A DNA stretch of 64,000 nt from RHLJ01 sp965222205 (GCA_965222205.1 OZ244932.1:2914001-2978000); one strand, 5' to 3'; shown: positions 50,389 to 58,899, counted from the first letter of the stretch. The notes: generated by a model not told the origin, from the letters alone. A program made the numbers and translations.

Positions 50389-50829
50389 ATGAAAACGATA
50401 TTTACATGTTTATGCGCTATGCTTTTTGTGAGTGCTGCTTACGCCCAGGATAGTGACAAAAGCCTTATTGAAAGAGCTGCCCTAAACTATATAGAAGGTT
50501 TTTACGAAGGTGATACCTTAAAGCTTGTGGAAAGTATTAAACCAGACTTACTAAAATATGGGTACTGGAAAAACCGTGAAACAGGGGAGTATGGGAATGA
50601 AATTTATATGACCTATGATGGCGCTAAGGATTATGCCCGCGGTGTTCTGGAGCGCGGAAATCAGCAGGGAGATGATGCCCCTAAAAAAGTTGAGATTCTG
50701 GATATGATGAACAATATCGCTGCTGTAAAAATAACTGCCTGGTGGGGAGTGGATTACATGCTACTCTCCAAAGAAGGGGATAAATGGATGATTGGCCAGG
50801 TAATTTGGGAGGGACCGCTAGAGCAATAA
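50389..50829 (+). CDS. secreted NTF2-like (lumazine-binding-like) protein
   Basis: 146 residues with a signal peptide (CLCAMLFVSAAYA) and a cone-shaped NTF2-like fold: LIERAALNYIEGFYEGDTLKLVESIKPDLLKYG ... VEILDMMNNIAAVKITAWWGVDYMLLSKEGDKWMI. It matches the putative lumazine-binding (Lumazine_bd_2) group of secreted Bacteroidota proteins. It ends directly in front of the LytS kinase gene, so it may be part of that signalling operon. Confidence 0.75.
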   Translation: MKTIFTCLCAMLFVSAAYAQDSDKSLIERAALNYIEGFYEGDTLKLVESIKPDLLKYGYWKNRETGEYGNEIYMTYDGAKDYARGVLERGNQQGDDAPKKVEILDMMNNIAAVKITAWWGVDYMLLSKEGDKWMIGQVIWEGPLEQ

Positions 50830-51909
50830 ATGCTTTCGATTTTTAAAAAATATCAGTCTACTCCAAAGCGCATACTCTGGCATGTTATTTTCTGGGTATG
50901 CTATATCACTCTATATACCAGCATTTATGGATATTTTGAAGGAAAGTACGGCACAGAGTTTTTCTGGGTTATGGCCTATTTGCCTCTAAAAATATTCGCG
51001 ACCTATTTTACCCTGTACTTTATTATCCCGCGCTATTTTCTTCAAAAGAAATATGTAACTGCAACCATATTGACAACACTCATAATACTTGTGGCTGCCT
51101 TTACACAGCGCTTTCTCGACTATTATGTGTTCTACCCCATTTACAGCTATGAGTGGATGTCGGGCGGGGCATTCAATGTGGCGAAGAGTTTGAAGAATAT
51201 CCTTGGTATTTACCCGGTGGTTGCACTGGCTTCATTTATCAAAATCACTAAATATTTTTATAGTGAAGAGAGTCGTTCTCAGGAACTCCGGCAGGAAAAA
51301 CTTCAGGCAGAACTGAACTTTTTGAAGGGGCAGGTACATCCACACTTCCTGTTCAATACGCTCAACAATTTATATGCGCTTACACTCAAAAAATCTGAGT
51401 CGTCTCCTGAAGTGGTGTTAAAACTTTCTGAGTTGCTGAGCTTCATGCTATATGAGTGTAACTCCAGAACCGTTTCGCTTAATAAAGAATTAAACCTGAT
51501 CGAAAATTTCATCGCTCTGGAAAGAATACGCTATGACGATCGTCTCACGGTTTCTTATGAAACGTATGGAGATGTTTCACAGAGCCAGATTCCGCCGATG
51601 CTCCTGCTTCCATTTGTTGAAAATGCGTTCAAACATGGTACTAGTGATACGCTTGATGAAGTTTGGGTGGATATCAGTGTAGTGGTTCAGGAACAGAAAC
51701 TTTCACTTTCTGTAAAAAACAGCAATGGAAAAGGCGATGATCATAAAGAGTTTGAATACCAACAGGGAATTGGTTTGAAGAATGTAAATCGGCGACTGGA
51801 ATTGCTGTATGAAGATCATTTCAACCTTAGTATTGAGGATGACGGAAAAACCTATTCTGTTTCCCTGGAGATTGAACTCGATCAATTGATTAACCACGAT
51901 ACGGAATGA
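50830..51909 (+). CDS. LytS-type membrane sensor histidine kinase
   Basis: 359 residues: four membrane helices (ILWHVIFWVCYITLYTSIY, FFWVMAYLPLKIFATYFTLY, TILTTLIILVAAFTQRFLDY, NILGIYPVVALASFI), a coiled linker, and a His_kinase domain with QVHPHFLFNTLNNLYALTL, where the first His after QVHP is the phospho-acceptor. The C-terminal ATPase motifs are LPFVENAFKHGTSD and GIGLKNVNRRLELLYE. It follows the NTF2-like gene with zero gap and overlaps the response regulator by 4 bases. Confidence 0.92.
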   Translation: MLSIFKKYQSTPKRILWHVIFWVCYITLYTSIYGYFEGKYGTEFFWVMAYLPLKIFATYFTLYFIIPRYFLQKKYVTATILTTLIILVAAFTQRFLDYYVFYPIYSYEWMSGGAFNVAKSLKNILGIYPVVALASFIKITKYFYSEESRSQELRQEKLQAELNFLKGQVHPHFLFNTLNNLYALTLKKSESSPEVVLKLSELLSFMLYECNSRTVSLNKELNLIENFIALERIRYDDRLTVSYETYGDVSQSQIPPMLLLPFVENAFKHGTSDTLDEVWVDISVVVQEQKLSLSVKNSNGKGDDHKEFEYQQGIGLKNVNRRLELLYEDHFNLSIEDDGKTYSVSLEIELDQLINHDTE

Positions 51910-52628
51910 GTCTGACCTGTTATATCATAGATGATGAGCCTCTCGCTATCGAAGTGATTGAGTCTCATGTGTCTAAGATTGACGGGTTGGAAGTAAAAGC
52001 TAGCTTTCAGAACGCCATTAAAGCATTTCAGGAACTGCGAAATAATTCGGTTGATGTGTTATTCCTTGATATTCAGATGCCCAGGCTGACGGGGATTGAG
52101 TTTCTGAGAACACTTAAAAACCCTCCAAAAGTTATCTTTACAACCGCTTATCGCGAATATGCACTCGAAGGCTTTGAACTTGATGTGGTAGACTATTTGC
52201 TAAAACCTGTTTCTTTTGAGCGCTTTTTAAAGGCTGTTGATAAGGTTTTTGATGTTTTGGCTTCTCAACAAAGCACCCCGGCTCATACCGAATCGAATGA
52301 AGAACATAATTACGTGTTCGTGCCCTCCGACAAAAAGAACGTAAAAATCTGTCTCGACGAAATTCTATACATCGAAAGTAAGCGGGACTACATTCTGATA
52401 AAAACCGAAAATAAAGAAGTCTCAACCTACCAAACCATCACCTATATGGAGGAACGGTTGCCGGGGAGCCAATTTGTTCGGGTGCATCGGTCATTTATCA
52501 TCAACCTGAAAAAGATCGAAAGCTGGAGCAATAATGAAGTTGAACTACCTGGCATCAAAATTCCAATCGGGCGTACTTATAAAAGAGAAGCTCTTAAGAT
52601 GCTCGGCGAAAGCTCTGAGGTTTTGTGA
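51906..52628 (+). CDS. LytTR-family response regulator
   Basis: 240 residues. The receiver domain has acidic DDEP near residues 9-12 and the phospho-accepting Asp in VDVLFLDIQMPRLTG. The CheY signature TTAYREYALEGF and KP in YLLKPVSF follow. C-terminal LytTR DNA-binding domain: KICLDEILYIESKRDYILIKT and RVHRSFIINLKKIESW. Overlaps the kinase by 4 bases (ATGA). Target promoters are unknown. Confidence 0.93.
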   Translation: MSLTCYIIDDEPLAIEVIESHVSKIDGLEVKASFQNAIKAFQELRNNSVDVLFLDIQMPRLTGIEFLRTLKNPPKVIFTTAYREYALEGFELDVVDYLLKPVSFERFLKAVDKVFDVLASQQSTPAHTESNEEHNYVFVPSDKKNVKICLDEILYIESKRDYILIKTENKEVSTYQTITYMEERLPGSQFVRVHRSFIINLKKIESWSNNEVELPGIKIPIGRTYKREALKMLGESSEVL

Positions 52629-52682
52629 TTGATCACCGAAAAGTAGTAGCAGTCCATTAAAACCTTTCATCGGGTAACCGAG

Positions 52683-52710
52683 CGGGAATCAGAAGACTTC
52701 CCGATCTTTT
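52683..52710 (+). terminator. intrinsic terminator after the LytS/LytTR operon
   Basis: Stem CGGGAA/TTCCCG (52683-52688 with 52698-52703), loop of 9 bases, then ATCTTTT. It is weaker than those of mdh or clpX but lies at the right place, 55 bases after the stop. Confidence 0.6.
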
Positions 52711-52741
52711 GCTTTTAGCTGCAACTCGAAGGGCAAGAAAT

Positions 52742-53014
52742 TTAGTATCGTACTTCAAAGCCCTCGAAGTCTTCTACATCCAACTCTTCAATTTCCATAT
52801 TGGTTACTTTGCTGTGTAGCGGTCCTGTTGATATTATTGAAAGTATTTGCTCAACATCTTCCTTGTTCCCCTGAACTACAGCTTCAACTCTTCCATCCCT
52901 TAAATTTCGAACCCAGCCTTTTATCCCTTTATTTGCCGCATTCTTTTTTGTGAAGTATCTGAAGCCCACTCCCTGTACTCTTCCTTTTATCAGAATATGT
53001 TTTGCAATTTTCAT
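52742..53014 (-). CDS. acylphosphatase
   Basis: 90 residues, complete. Signature AKHILIKGRVQGVGFRYFTKKNAANKGIKGWVRNLRDGRVEAVVQG. The Arg in GFRYF and Asn in VRNLRDG are the catalytic pair, which hydrolyses acyl phosphates. The last residues are FEVRY, as usual. Divergent from dnaX with a 125-base gap, in which no clear promoter boxes were found. Confidence 0.95.
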   Translation of the reverse strand: MKIAKHILIKGRVQGVGFRYFTKKNAANKGIKGWVRNLRDGRVEAVVQGNKEDVEQILSIISTGPLHSKVTNMEIEELDVEDFEGFEVRY

Positions 53015-53139
53015 AGTGAAGCAAGAATAAAACGAGTAAGCAACTCTTTCAAGATAAATAGTGAAAAACAGCTGGTTTCCTCTTCAACTCTGTTCAGCTT
53101 TTTGTACATTCCATGCGTTAGCAATAGCGACGATCAGGC

Positions 53140-55023
53140 ATGTCAGATACTTACCGCGCACTTACCCGAAAATACCGACCCAACAGTTTTGAGGATATCG
53201 TTTCTCAGGATCACGTAAGCAATACCTTGCTGAACGCGATTAAACAAAACCGGCTTTCTCACGCCTATATGTTTTGCGGTCCGCGCGGAGTAGGAAAAAC
53301 AACAATGGCGCGTGTTCTTGCCCGGGTAATTAATAAGATTGATGCCGATGTAGACGGAGAAGCGCTCAATCAAACGATGAGCATCACCGAGATGGATGCT
53401 GCTTCTAATAACAAAGTGGAAGACGTACATCACCTTCGGGAAATTGTCCGCATCCCACCGCAAAATAGTCTGTATAAAGTGATTATTGTGGATGAGGTTC
53501 ACATGTTATCTAAAGCTGCTTTCAATGCATTGCTTAAAACACTGGAAGAACCGCCTGAGCATGTGATTTTTATCTTTGCTACAACTGAACCTCACAAAGT
53601 TCTCCCTACTATTCTTTCCCGTGTTCAGCGGTTCGATTTCAAGCGGATTGCGGTTGAGGAAATTGTTCACCGACTTCGCAAAATCTCGCTGGATGAGAAT
53701 ATTTCCATTGACGATGAATCCCTTCATGTGATCGCCAAAAAAGCAGATGGAGCACTTCGCGATGCTCTTGGACTGATGGATCAGGCAATTGCTTTTTGTG
53801 GAGATACCATTACTCATAATGAGTTGCTTCAGGCGTTGAATGTAGTTGGCACAGATCGCCTTTTCGAGTTTATGACGTGTGTGAAAGAGCACAACGCCGA
53901 TAAAGGGCTGGGTCTCATCAATACACTACTGCAGGAAGGCTACGACATACAGGAATTCCTTATTGGTATGACTGAGCATCTTCGGAATCTATACATCGCT
54001 CAACACTCTGATCAAATGTATTTGGTGGAAGCCTCAGAAGAAACTAAAGCGAAGTATAAAGCTACCTCTTCTGATTTTTCCCGTGATGATCTGATGAGAA
54101 TGCTTCATCTTGTAAGCGAAGCTCAAATCAAACTAAAGGACGCACATCAACCCCGTATCCAGTTCGAGATCACTCTTCTGAAACTGATCCACATGGAGCG
54201 GACGGAGAATCTTTCTAGACTTCTGGCCGAACTTGAGGACTTAAAAAAAAACTCTAGTAAACTAGTCGCGGAAAAAGGCGAACAGGCGCAGAGGGATAAA
54301 ACAGGAACAGAGGAACAAAAGAGCAAAGGGACTGGGCATCTTTCTGATAGCAAAGAACCAGTACGGGCGGATGGCCGTCCGCCCCATACAGAAGAAACTA
54401 GCGAAAAGCCCTCTTTTGAGAGCGGATTTGGAAGAGTATCAGAGGAGCAAAATGATTCTGAATCACAGAAGGTTCTCAATTCAGAACCCATAGAAGAAGT
54501 CGTCCCGGAACCCGCTGCCGTTCATGATGAATATGACTTAGGTCAACCAGCTCTTATAACGGAAGTCACCCAAAAGGCGAAAGTGCTTCATTTTCCAAAC
54601 GGAAACGGGACACCTAAACAGGAAGCTGTCGAAGCTAAAGAAGAAGTTCCCGGAAAGAAGATTTTCTTAGAAGATGTAAAAGCGGTGTGGGCTGAGTTTA
54701 CCGCTTCACTCGATGGCAAAGTCCCAAAAGTGCTGGAGCTTCAGATTCAACGGGTACAACCATCCAAACTGAAAGGAACAGAGCTTACCCTTGAATGTGA
54801 CAATGCTTTCGCTAAGAAAATGCTGGACGAACAAGCTCACGATTTATCTCTCCGACTAAAGGAACATATCGGCACGATGTTACGTTTTAGAACCGAGGTA
54901 AATAGAAAAGAAGGTTCGACCTCAAAGGCAAAAAACCCCTACGAACGATTTAAAGAAATTCAGCAAAAAGATCCGGTTATCCGCGACTTAGTGGAGCGAT
55001 TCGGAGCTGAACTAGAATACTAA
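53140..55023 (+). CDS. dnaX: DNA polymerase III subunits tau/gamma
   Basis: 627-residue clamp-loader ATPase. N-terminus RALTRKYRPNSFEDIVSQDH, Walker A GPRGVGKTTMAR, Walker B VIIVDEVHMLSKAAFNALLKTLEEPPEH, sensor 1 TTEPHKVLPTILSR. The usual four-Cys zinc module after the first helix is lost: the region reads INKIDADVDGEALNQTMSITEMDAAS, with Lys, Leu and Thr at cysteine positions. Domain III ends near residue 367. A run of nine A and immediate stops in both other frames follow. The linker 371-520 is Glu/Lys-rich and repeat-bearing. The C-terminal tau domain (about 520-627) contacts polymerase and helicase. Confidence 0.95.
   Translation: MSDTYRALTRKYRPNSFEDIVSQDHVSNTLLNAIKQNRLSHAYMFCGPRGVGKTTMARVLARVINKIDADVDGEALNQTMSITEMDAASNNKVEDVHHLREIVRIPPQNSLYKVIIVDEVHMLSKAAFNALLKTLEEPPEHVIFIFATTEPHKVLPTILSRVQRFDFKRIAVEEIVHRLRKISLDENISIDDESLHVIAKKADGALRDALGLMDQAIAFCGDTITHNELLQALNVVGTDRLFEFMTCVKEHNADKGLGLINTLLQEGYDIQEFLIGMTEHLRNLYIAQHSDQMYLVEASEETKAKYKATSSDFSRDDLMRMLHLVSEAQIKLKDAHQPRIQFEITLLKLIHMERTENLSRLLAELEDLKKNSSKLVAEKGEQAQRDKTGTEEQKSKGTGHLSDSKEPVRADGRPPHTEETSEKPSFESGFGRVSEEQNDSESQKVLNSEPIEEVVPEPAAVHDEYDLGQPALITEVTQKAKVLHFPNGNGTPKQEAVEAKEEVPGKKIFLEDVKAVWAEFTASLDGKVPKVLELQIQRVQPSKLKGTELTLECDNAFAKKMLDEQAHDLSLRLKEHIGTMLRFRTEVNRKEGSTSKAKNPYERFKEIQQKDPVIRDLVERFGAELEY
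54243..54265 (+). promoter_or_regulatory. dnaX slippery site (A9 run + hairpin) for gamma synthesis
   Basis: Nine A (54243-54251) in frame as TTA AAA AAA AAC, containing the heptamer A AAA AAC. A -1 shift meets TAG at 54255-54257 (372-residue product), a +1 shift meets TAG at 54263-54265 (374 residues). The stem CTAGT/ACTAG (54254-54258 with 54261-54265) lies just 3' of the run. The location matches where other bacteria cut tau to gamma. The Thermus dnaX gene also uses an A9 run. Confidence 0.65.
54357..54386. repeat. GC-rich palindrome, family P copy 2, inside dnaX
   Basis: Stem GGGCGGAT/GTCCGCCC (54365-54372 with 54377-54384) with one G-T pair and preceding ACCAGTAC. It is 27/30 identical to the reverse complement of 11202-11230 (two loop changes, one end base). 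It is read in frame as EPVRADGRPPHTEE in the linker. Other hairpins lie nearby in the linker: CTCT/AGAG (54411-54422), TGATTC/GAATCA (54453-54465) and GGTTCT/AGAACC (54471-54488). Confidence 0.83.
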
Positions 55024-55035
55024 AAGGATTTAATT

Positions 55036-55383
55036 ATGGCAGATTTTAACATGGCCGACATGTTCGGCAAAATTCAGGAAATGCAATCTAAAGTGCAGGA
55101 AACGCAGGCAAATCTCGGCAAGATTGAGGTGGAAGCTGAGGCCGGAGGCGGAATGGTTAAGGTGAAGGCAAACGGGCTTCGGCAGGTGCTGTCTATCAAC
55201 CTTGATAAAGATGTGATTGATCCTGATGACAAGGAAATTCTTGAAGATCTGGTGGTTGCCGGAGTTAACAAAGCCCTAGAAAAAGCCGATGAAGAAGCGA
55301 AAGCAAAGATGCAGGAAGCCTATAAAGGCATGATGCCCGGTGGGGGAATTCCCGGAATGGACCTTTCTAAATTTGGACTCTAA
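55036..55383 (+). CDS. YbaB/EbfC-family nucleoid-associated protein
   Basis: 115 residues. Helical arms FNMADMFGKIQEMQSKVQETQANLGKIEVEAEAGGGMVKV, followed by the beta core VKANGLRQVLSINLDKDVID and an acidic middle helix. The final tail is Gly/Met-rich (MMPGGGIPGMDLSKFGL). The protein binds DNA as a dimer. It stands between dnaX and recR as in most bacteria, 12 bases after the dnaX stop. Confidence 0.95.
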   Translation: MADFNMADMFGKIQEMQSKVQETQANLGKIEVEAEAGGGMVKVKANGLRQVLSINLDKDVIDPDDKEILEDLVVAGVNKALEKADEEAKAKMQEAYKGMMPGGGIPGMDLSKFGL

Positions 55384-55390
55384 AAATTCT

Positions 55391-55456
55391 AAATGTTCAG
55401 TGCTAAATGTTGAATGGAAACCATCATTCAACATTTAAAACTTAATACTAAACATT
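55391..55456. repeat. AT-rich palindrome, family A copy 4
   Basis: Inner stem AAATGTTGAATG/CATTCAACATTT (55405-55416 with 55425-55436, 12 of 12) around GAAACCAT. Outer partial stem AAATGTT/AACATTT (55391-55397 with 55450-55456) with several mismatches in between. It fills the gap between ybaB and recR and ends right before the recR start at 55461. Confidence 0.8.
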
Positions 55457-55460
55457 TCAA

Positions 55461-56063
55461 ATGCAGATAACCTCAGAATATTTAGAGCGGGCGATTGAGC
55501 AACTTTCGAAGCTTCCGGGTACGGGAAGGAAATCCGCTCAACGAATCGCGATTCATCTTCTTAAGCAAAATGATGAGTATGCACTCAAGCTCGCGAACGC
55601 TATCGTTGATCTAAAGAATAAAGTAACCCGCTGTTCTGTATGTGGAAATGTGAGTGACTCCGACCCCTGCAAAATTTGCGAAAATCCTAAACGGGAAAAT
55701 GGACAGGTGTGCGTGGTTGAAGAGTTCAATGATGTGTACATCATCGAGAAAACCAATGAATTTCGAGGACGATATCATGTGCTTGGTGGGGTTATTTCAC
55801 CTATGGATAACATCGGCCCGGATCAACTGCGTATCCAGGATTTATTGAAACGGGTTGGAGGAGACGAACAAATCACGGAAGTAATTCTGGCGCTAAACCC
55901 CGATGCTGAGGGCGAAGCAACATCCTATTACATTAATAAGTTACTATTGCCCTATCAGGTTAAAGTAACTCGCATTGCTTATGGAATTCCGATGGGTACC
56001 GAACTTGAATTTATTGATGAAGCAACGCTAAGCCGCGCCTTCACCAGCAGAAGCGCATTTTGA
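55461..56063 (+). CDS. recR: recombination mediator RecR
   Basis: 200 residues. Helix-hairpin-helix LERAIEQLSKLPGTGRKSAQRIAIHLL at the N-terminus, the zinc motif CSVCGNVSDSDPCKIC, and a Toprim domain (VCVVEEFNDVYIIEKTNEFRGRYHVLGGVISPMDNIGPDQL, ILALNPDAEGEATSYYI). It helps load RecA at gaps. Gene order dnaX-ybaB-recR is widely kept. The stop is followed by a repeat-like gap 56072-56150. Confidence 0.96.
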   Translation: MQITSEYLERAIEQLSKLPGTGRKSAQRIAIHLLKQNDEYALKLANAIVDLKNKVTRCSVCGNVSDSDPCKICENPKRENGQVCVVEEFNDVYIIEKTNEFRGRYHVLGGVISPMDNIGPDQLRIQDLLKRVGGDEQITEVILALNPDAEGEATSYYINKLLLPYQVKVTRIAYGIPMGTELEFIDEATLSRAFTSRSAF

Positions 56064-56181
56064 TTAACTAACCACAAAGATTTTTTAGCCACTAAAACAC
56101 CAAATCACAAAAAAAAGTAAAAGCATTGGTGTTTTTGTGATTTTGTAACGTCCTTTATTCGAATTAATAAACCTTACTGAC

Positions 56182-58050
56182 ATGAATAAATTATTAGCCG
56201 TAGTACTCTTTACTCTTTTTTGCTTCCTTTACTCTAATGCCCAAACCAGTGGTTACTGGCAGCAGGAAGTGGATTATACCATGATAATTGATGTAGACAC
56301 TGAGAAACATCAGTTAAAAGGATCTCAGATTCTGGAATACACCAACAATTCACCGGATGTACTCGATCGTGTGTACTACCACTTATATTTTAATGCCTTC
56401 CAGCCGGGAAGCATGATGGATGTTCGATCCAGAACAATTGCTGATCCCGATAGTCGTGTAGGAGATCGAATCTCTAAGCTTTCAGCTGATGAAATCGGTT
56501 ATCACAATATTCTTTCACTTACTCAGGATGGCAAAGCTGTTGAATACGAAGTGGACGGAACCATTTTAGTGGTTGAATTGAATGCCCCCATTGCTTCCGG
56601 AGCTTCTACCACATTTGAGATGGAATTCGAAAGTCAGGTCCCTAAGCAGATTCGACGATCAGGTTGGGCGAATGCGGAAGGTGTTGAGTTTTCTATGAGC
56701 CAGTGGTATCCAAAGCTTGCTCAATATGACGAAAGAGGGTGGCATCCTAATCCATATATAGGAAGAGAATTCCATGGTATCTTCGGCGATTTTGATGTGA
56801 AAATTATGATCGATAATGATTATGTGGTTGGAGGAACCGGAATCCTTCAAAATCCTAATGAAATTGGACATGGCTATGAAGATGAGGGAGTTGAGGTAAA
56901 TTATGATCGGGATAAAATTACCTATCATTTTATCGCTGAAAATGTAATTGATTTCTTTTGGGGTGCCGACCCTGATTTCGTTCACACTACAGCTCAGGTT
57001 CCAAACGGACCAAAGCTTCATTTCTTTTATCAACAACCCGTTGTTGATATAGAAGCATCAGAAGAAGAGAACGCTCAGTACACTGAAAACTGGAAGCAAC
57101 TTCCCGAACTTACTGTTAAAGCTTTTGAATACGCTAATAAACATTTTGGTGTGTATCCATATCCTCAGTTTTCAACCATCCAGGGCGGCGATGGAGGTAT
57201 GGAGTATCCGATGGGAACGTTGATAACAGGTGGACGATCGCTTGGTAGTTTAACAGGAGTTACTGTCCATGAGATGTACCACAGCTGGTACCAAAATGTA
57301 TTGGCTACAAACGAAGCATTATACCCGTGGATGGATGAAGGCTTTACAAGCTTTGCTTCGTCTGAAACAATGGCGCATTTATTTGAGCGGGAAGGAAATC
57401 CACATTCAGGTTCTTATCGTGGGTATTTTGGAATTGTACGCTCGGGACTTGAAGAGCCCATGACAACTCATTCAGATCATTACAACACAAATAGTGCCTA
57501 TGGCAGAGCTTCTTACTCAAAAGGTTCTGTATTTCTGAACCAGTTGCGATATATAATGGGGGATGAAGCCTTTAGAAAGGGAATGCTTACTTACCATGAA
57601 ACGTGGAAGCTTAAGCATCCAACTGATCTGGATTTTATGCGTGTGATGGAGAAAGAGTCCGGTATGATTCTTGACTGGTACTACGAATATTTTGTTCAGA
57701 CTACCAAAACTGTTGATTATGGTATAAGTGATGTTTCCGGAGATGAAACGAATACAACGGTTGAAATTACCAGAAATGGATTGATGCCAATGCCATTAGA
57801 TGTGGTTGTTGAATATGATGATGGAACTTCAGAACTATACTATATCCCATTGCGAGTGATGCGCGGTGAAAAGCCGACCGAAAACGATATGAAGAGAAAT
57901 ACTCTTAAAGACTGGCCATGGGTTGAACCATCATTCACATTTGATATCCCTACATCCAAGTTCAATATTAAAAGCATTACGATTGATCCCAGCGAACGTT
58001 TAGCTGATATCAATCCAGCGGATAATACATTTGAACCTGAAGAGGAGTAA
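56182..58050 (+). CDS. M1-family zinc metallopeptidase, secreted
   Basis: 622 residues with a signal peptide (KLLAVVLFTLFCFLYSNA). The N-terminal beta domain (QLKGSQILEYTNNSPDVLDRVYYHLYFNAF) and catalytic domain carry a GGMEYP motif corresponding to GAMEN, the zinc site VHEMYHSW with the third ligand Glu in WMDEGFTSFAS, and the catalytic Tyr region SYSKGSVFLNQLRYI (from RASYSKG). It trims N-termini of peptides outside the cytosol. A bidirectional terminator separates it from the convergent LytTR gene. Confidence 0.92.
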   Translation: MNKLLAVVLFTLFCFLYSNAQTSGYWQQEVDYTMIIDVDTEKHQLKGSQILEYTNNSPDVLDRVYYHLYFNAFQPGSMMDVRSRTIADPDSRVGDRISKLSADEIGYHNILSLTQDGKAVEYEVDGTILVVELNAPIASGASTTFEMEFESQVPKQIRRSGWANAEGVEFSMSQWYPKLAQYDERGWHPNPYIGREFHGIFGDFDVKIMIDNDYVVGGTGILQNPNEIGHGYEDEGVEVNYDRDKITYHFIAENVIDFFWGADPDFVHTTAQVPNGPKLHFFYQQPVVDIEASEEENAQYTENWKQLPELTVKAFEYANKHFGVYPYPQFSTIQGGDGGMEYPMGTLITGGRSLGSLTGVTVHEMYHSWYQNVLATNEALYPWMDEGFTSFASSETMAHLFEREGNPHSGSYRGYFGIVRSGLEEPMTTHSDHYNTNSAYGRASYSKGSVFLNQLRYIMGDEAFRKGMLTYHETWKLKHPTDLDFMRVMEKESGMILDWYYEYFVQTTKTVDYGISDVSGDETNTTVEITRNGLMPMPLDVVVEYDDGTSELYYIPLRVMRGEKPTENDMKRNTLKDWPWVEPSFTFDIPTSKFNIKSITIDPSERLADINPADNTFEPEEE

Positions 58051-58061
58051 ACTCTAAATTA

Positions 58062-58092
58062 ATAAGCCGAAGCGAACACTTCGGCTTTATTG
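58062..58092. terminator. shared bidirectional terminator
   Basis: Nine-base stem AAGCCGAAG/CTTCGGCTT (58064-58072 with 58079-58087) with loop CGAACA. T-rich flanks are on the plus strand (TTATTGTTTT) and A-rich on the other side (TTAATAA), which serves both convergent genes. Confidence 0.8.
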
Positions 58093-58899
58093 TTTTCTTA
58101 ACCAACCCGAAAACGCTTTACTATAACTTCTGCTAACTTTAAGCCTTTCCTTTACTTTTTTTAGTTTTACCAGATATTCACCATGAGAATACGTTTCCAC
58201 TTCTTCAACGAATTTTAAGTTGATAATTGTTGATTTATGAACTCTCAAAAAATATTCCTCTGGAAGTTTAACTTCCATTTCTTTGAGAGAACTCCTAACC
58301 AGATACTTTTTTTCTTTGCTGTAGATCATCACATAGTAGCTATCTGCCGCAATCCACAAAATCTCTTTAAGATTTATGAATACTATTTTACCTGAGGTTT
58401 TTATCGCTAGCTTTTCTTTAAAGCTTTCAGGCTCGTTTACAATAGTTCCTGAATTAAATTCTTTCGCTTCTTTCTCTTCAAAGTCTTTTAACAAAAGATT
58501 TACTCGCCTAACTTGATCTAAGCTTTCATTTAAAACTAACTGATTCTTTACTTTTTCAACCGCTTTTAAAAAACGACTATCTGAAAAGGGTTTTAATAAG
58601 TAGTCTATGGCATGTACTTCAAAAGCCTTTAAAGCATATTCGTCATATGCTGTTACAAAAATGATATTATGAGGTTTATTTGGGCTGTTGATACTACTTA
58701 AAACTTCAAACCCATTTACTTCGGGCATTTGAATATCCAGGAATATTATATCCGGACTTTTTCCGTGGATTAATTTTATAGCCTCAAGACCATTCTTGGC
58801 TATTCCAACAACATCTATGTCATTAACTTTTTCAAGGAGTTTTTTTATTCCATCTCTCGCCTCCTTTTCGTCATCAACTATTAAGGCGGTATATTTCAA
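58087..58899 (-). CDS. LytTR-family response regulator (second pair)
   Basis: 270 residues. Receiver: LIVDDEKEARDGIKKLLE, Asp in PDIIFLDIQMPEVNGFEVL, TAYDEYALKAF and YLLKPFSDSRFL. After a longer linker rich in Glu (NLLLKDFEEKEAKEFNSG) comes the LytTR domain: VFINLKEILWIAADSYYVMIYS and RVHKSTIINLKFVEEVETY. Overlaps the kinase by 4 bases. Related to the pair at 50.8-52.6 kb but clearly diverged. Confidence 0.92.
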   Translation of the reverse strand: MKYTALIVDDEKEARDGIKKLLEKVNDIDVVGIAKNGLEAIKLIHGKSPDIIFLDIQMPEVNGFEVLSSINSPNKPHNIIFVTAYDEYALKAFEVHAIDYLLKPFSDSRFLKAVEKVKNQLVLNESLDQVRRVNLLLKDFEEKEAKEFNSGTIVNEPESFKEKLAIKTSGKIVFINLKEILWIAADSYYVMIYSKEKKYLVRSSLKEMEVKLPEEYFLRVHKSTIINLKFVEEVETYSHGEYLVKLKKVKERLKVSRSYSKAFSGWLRKQ

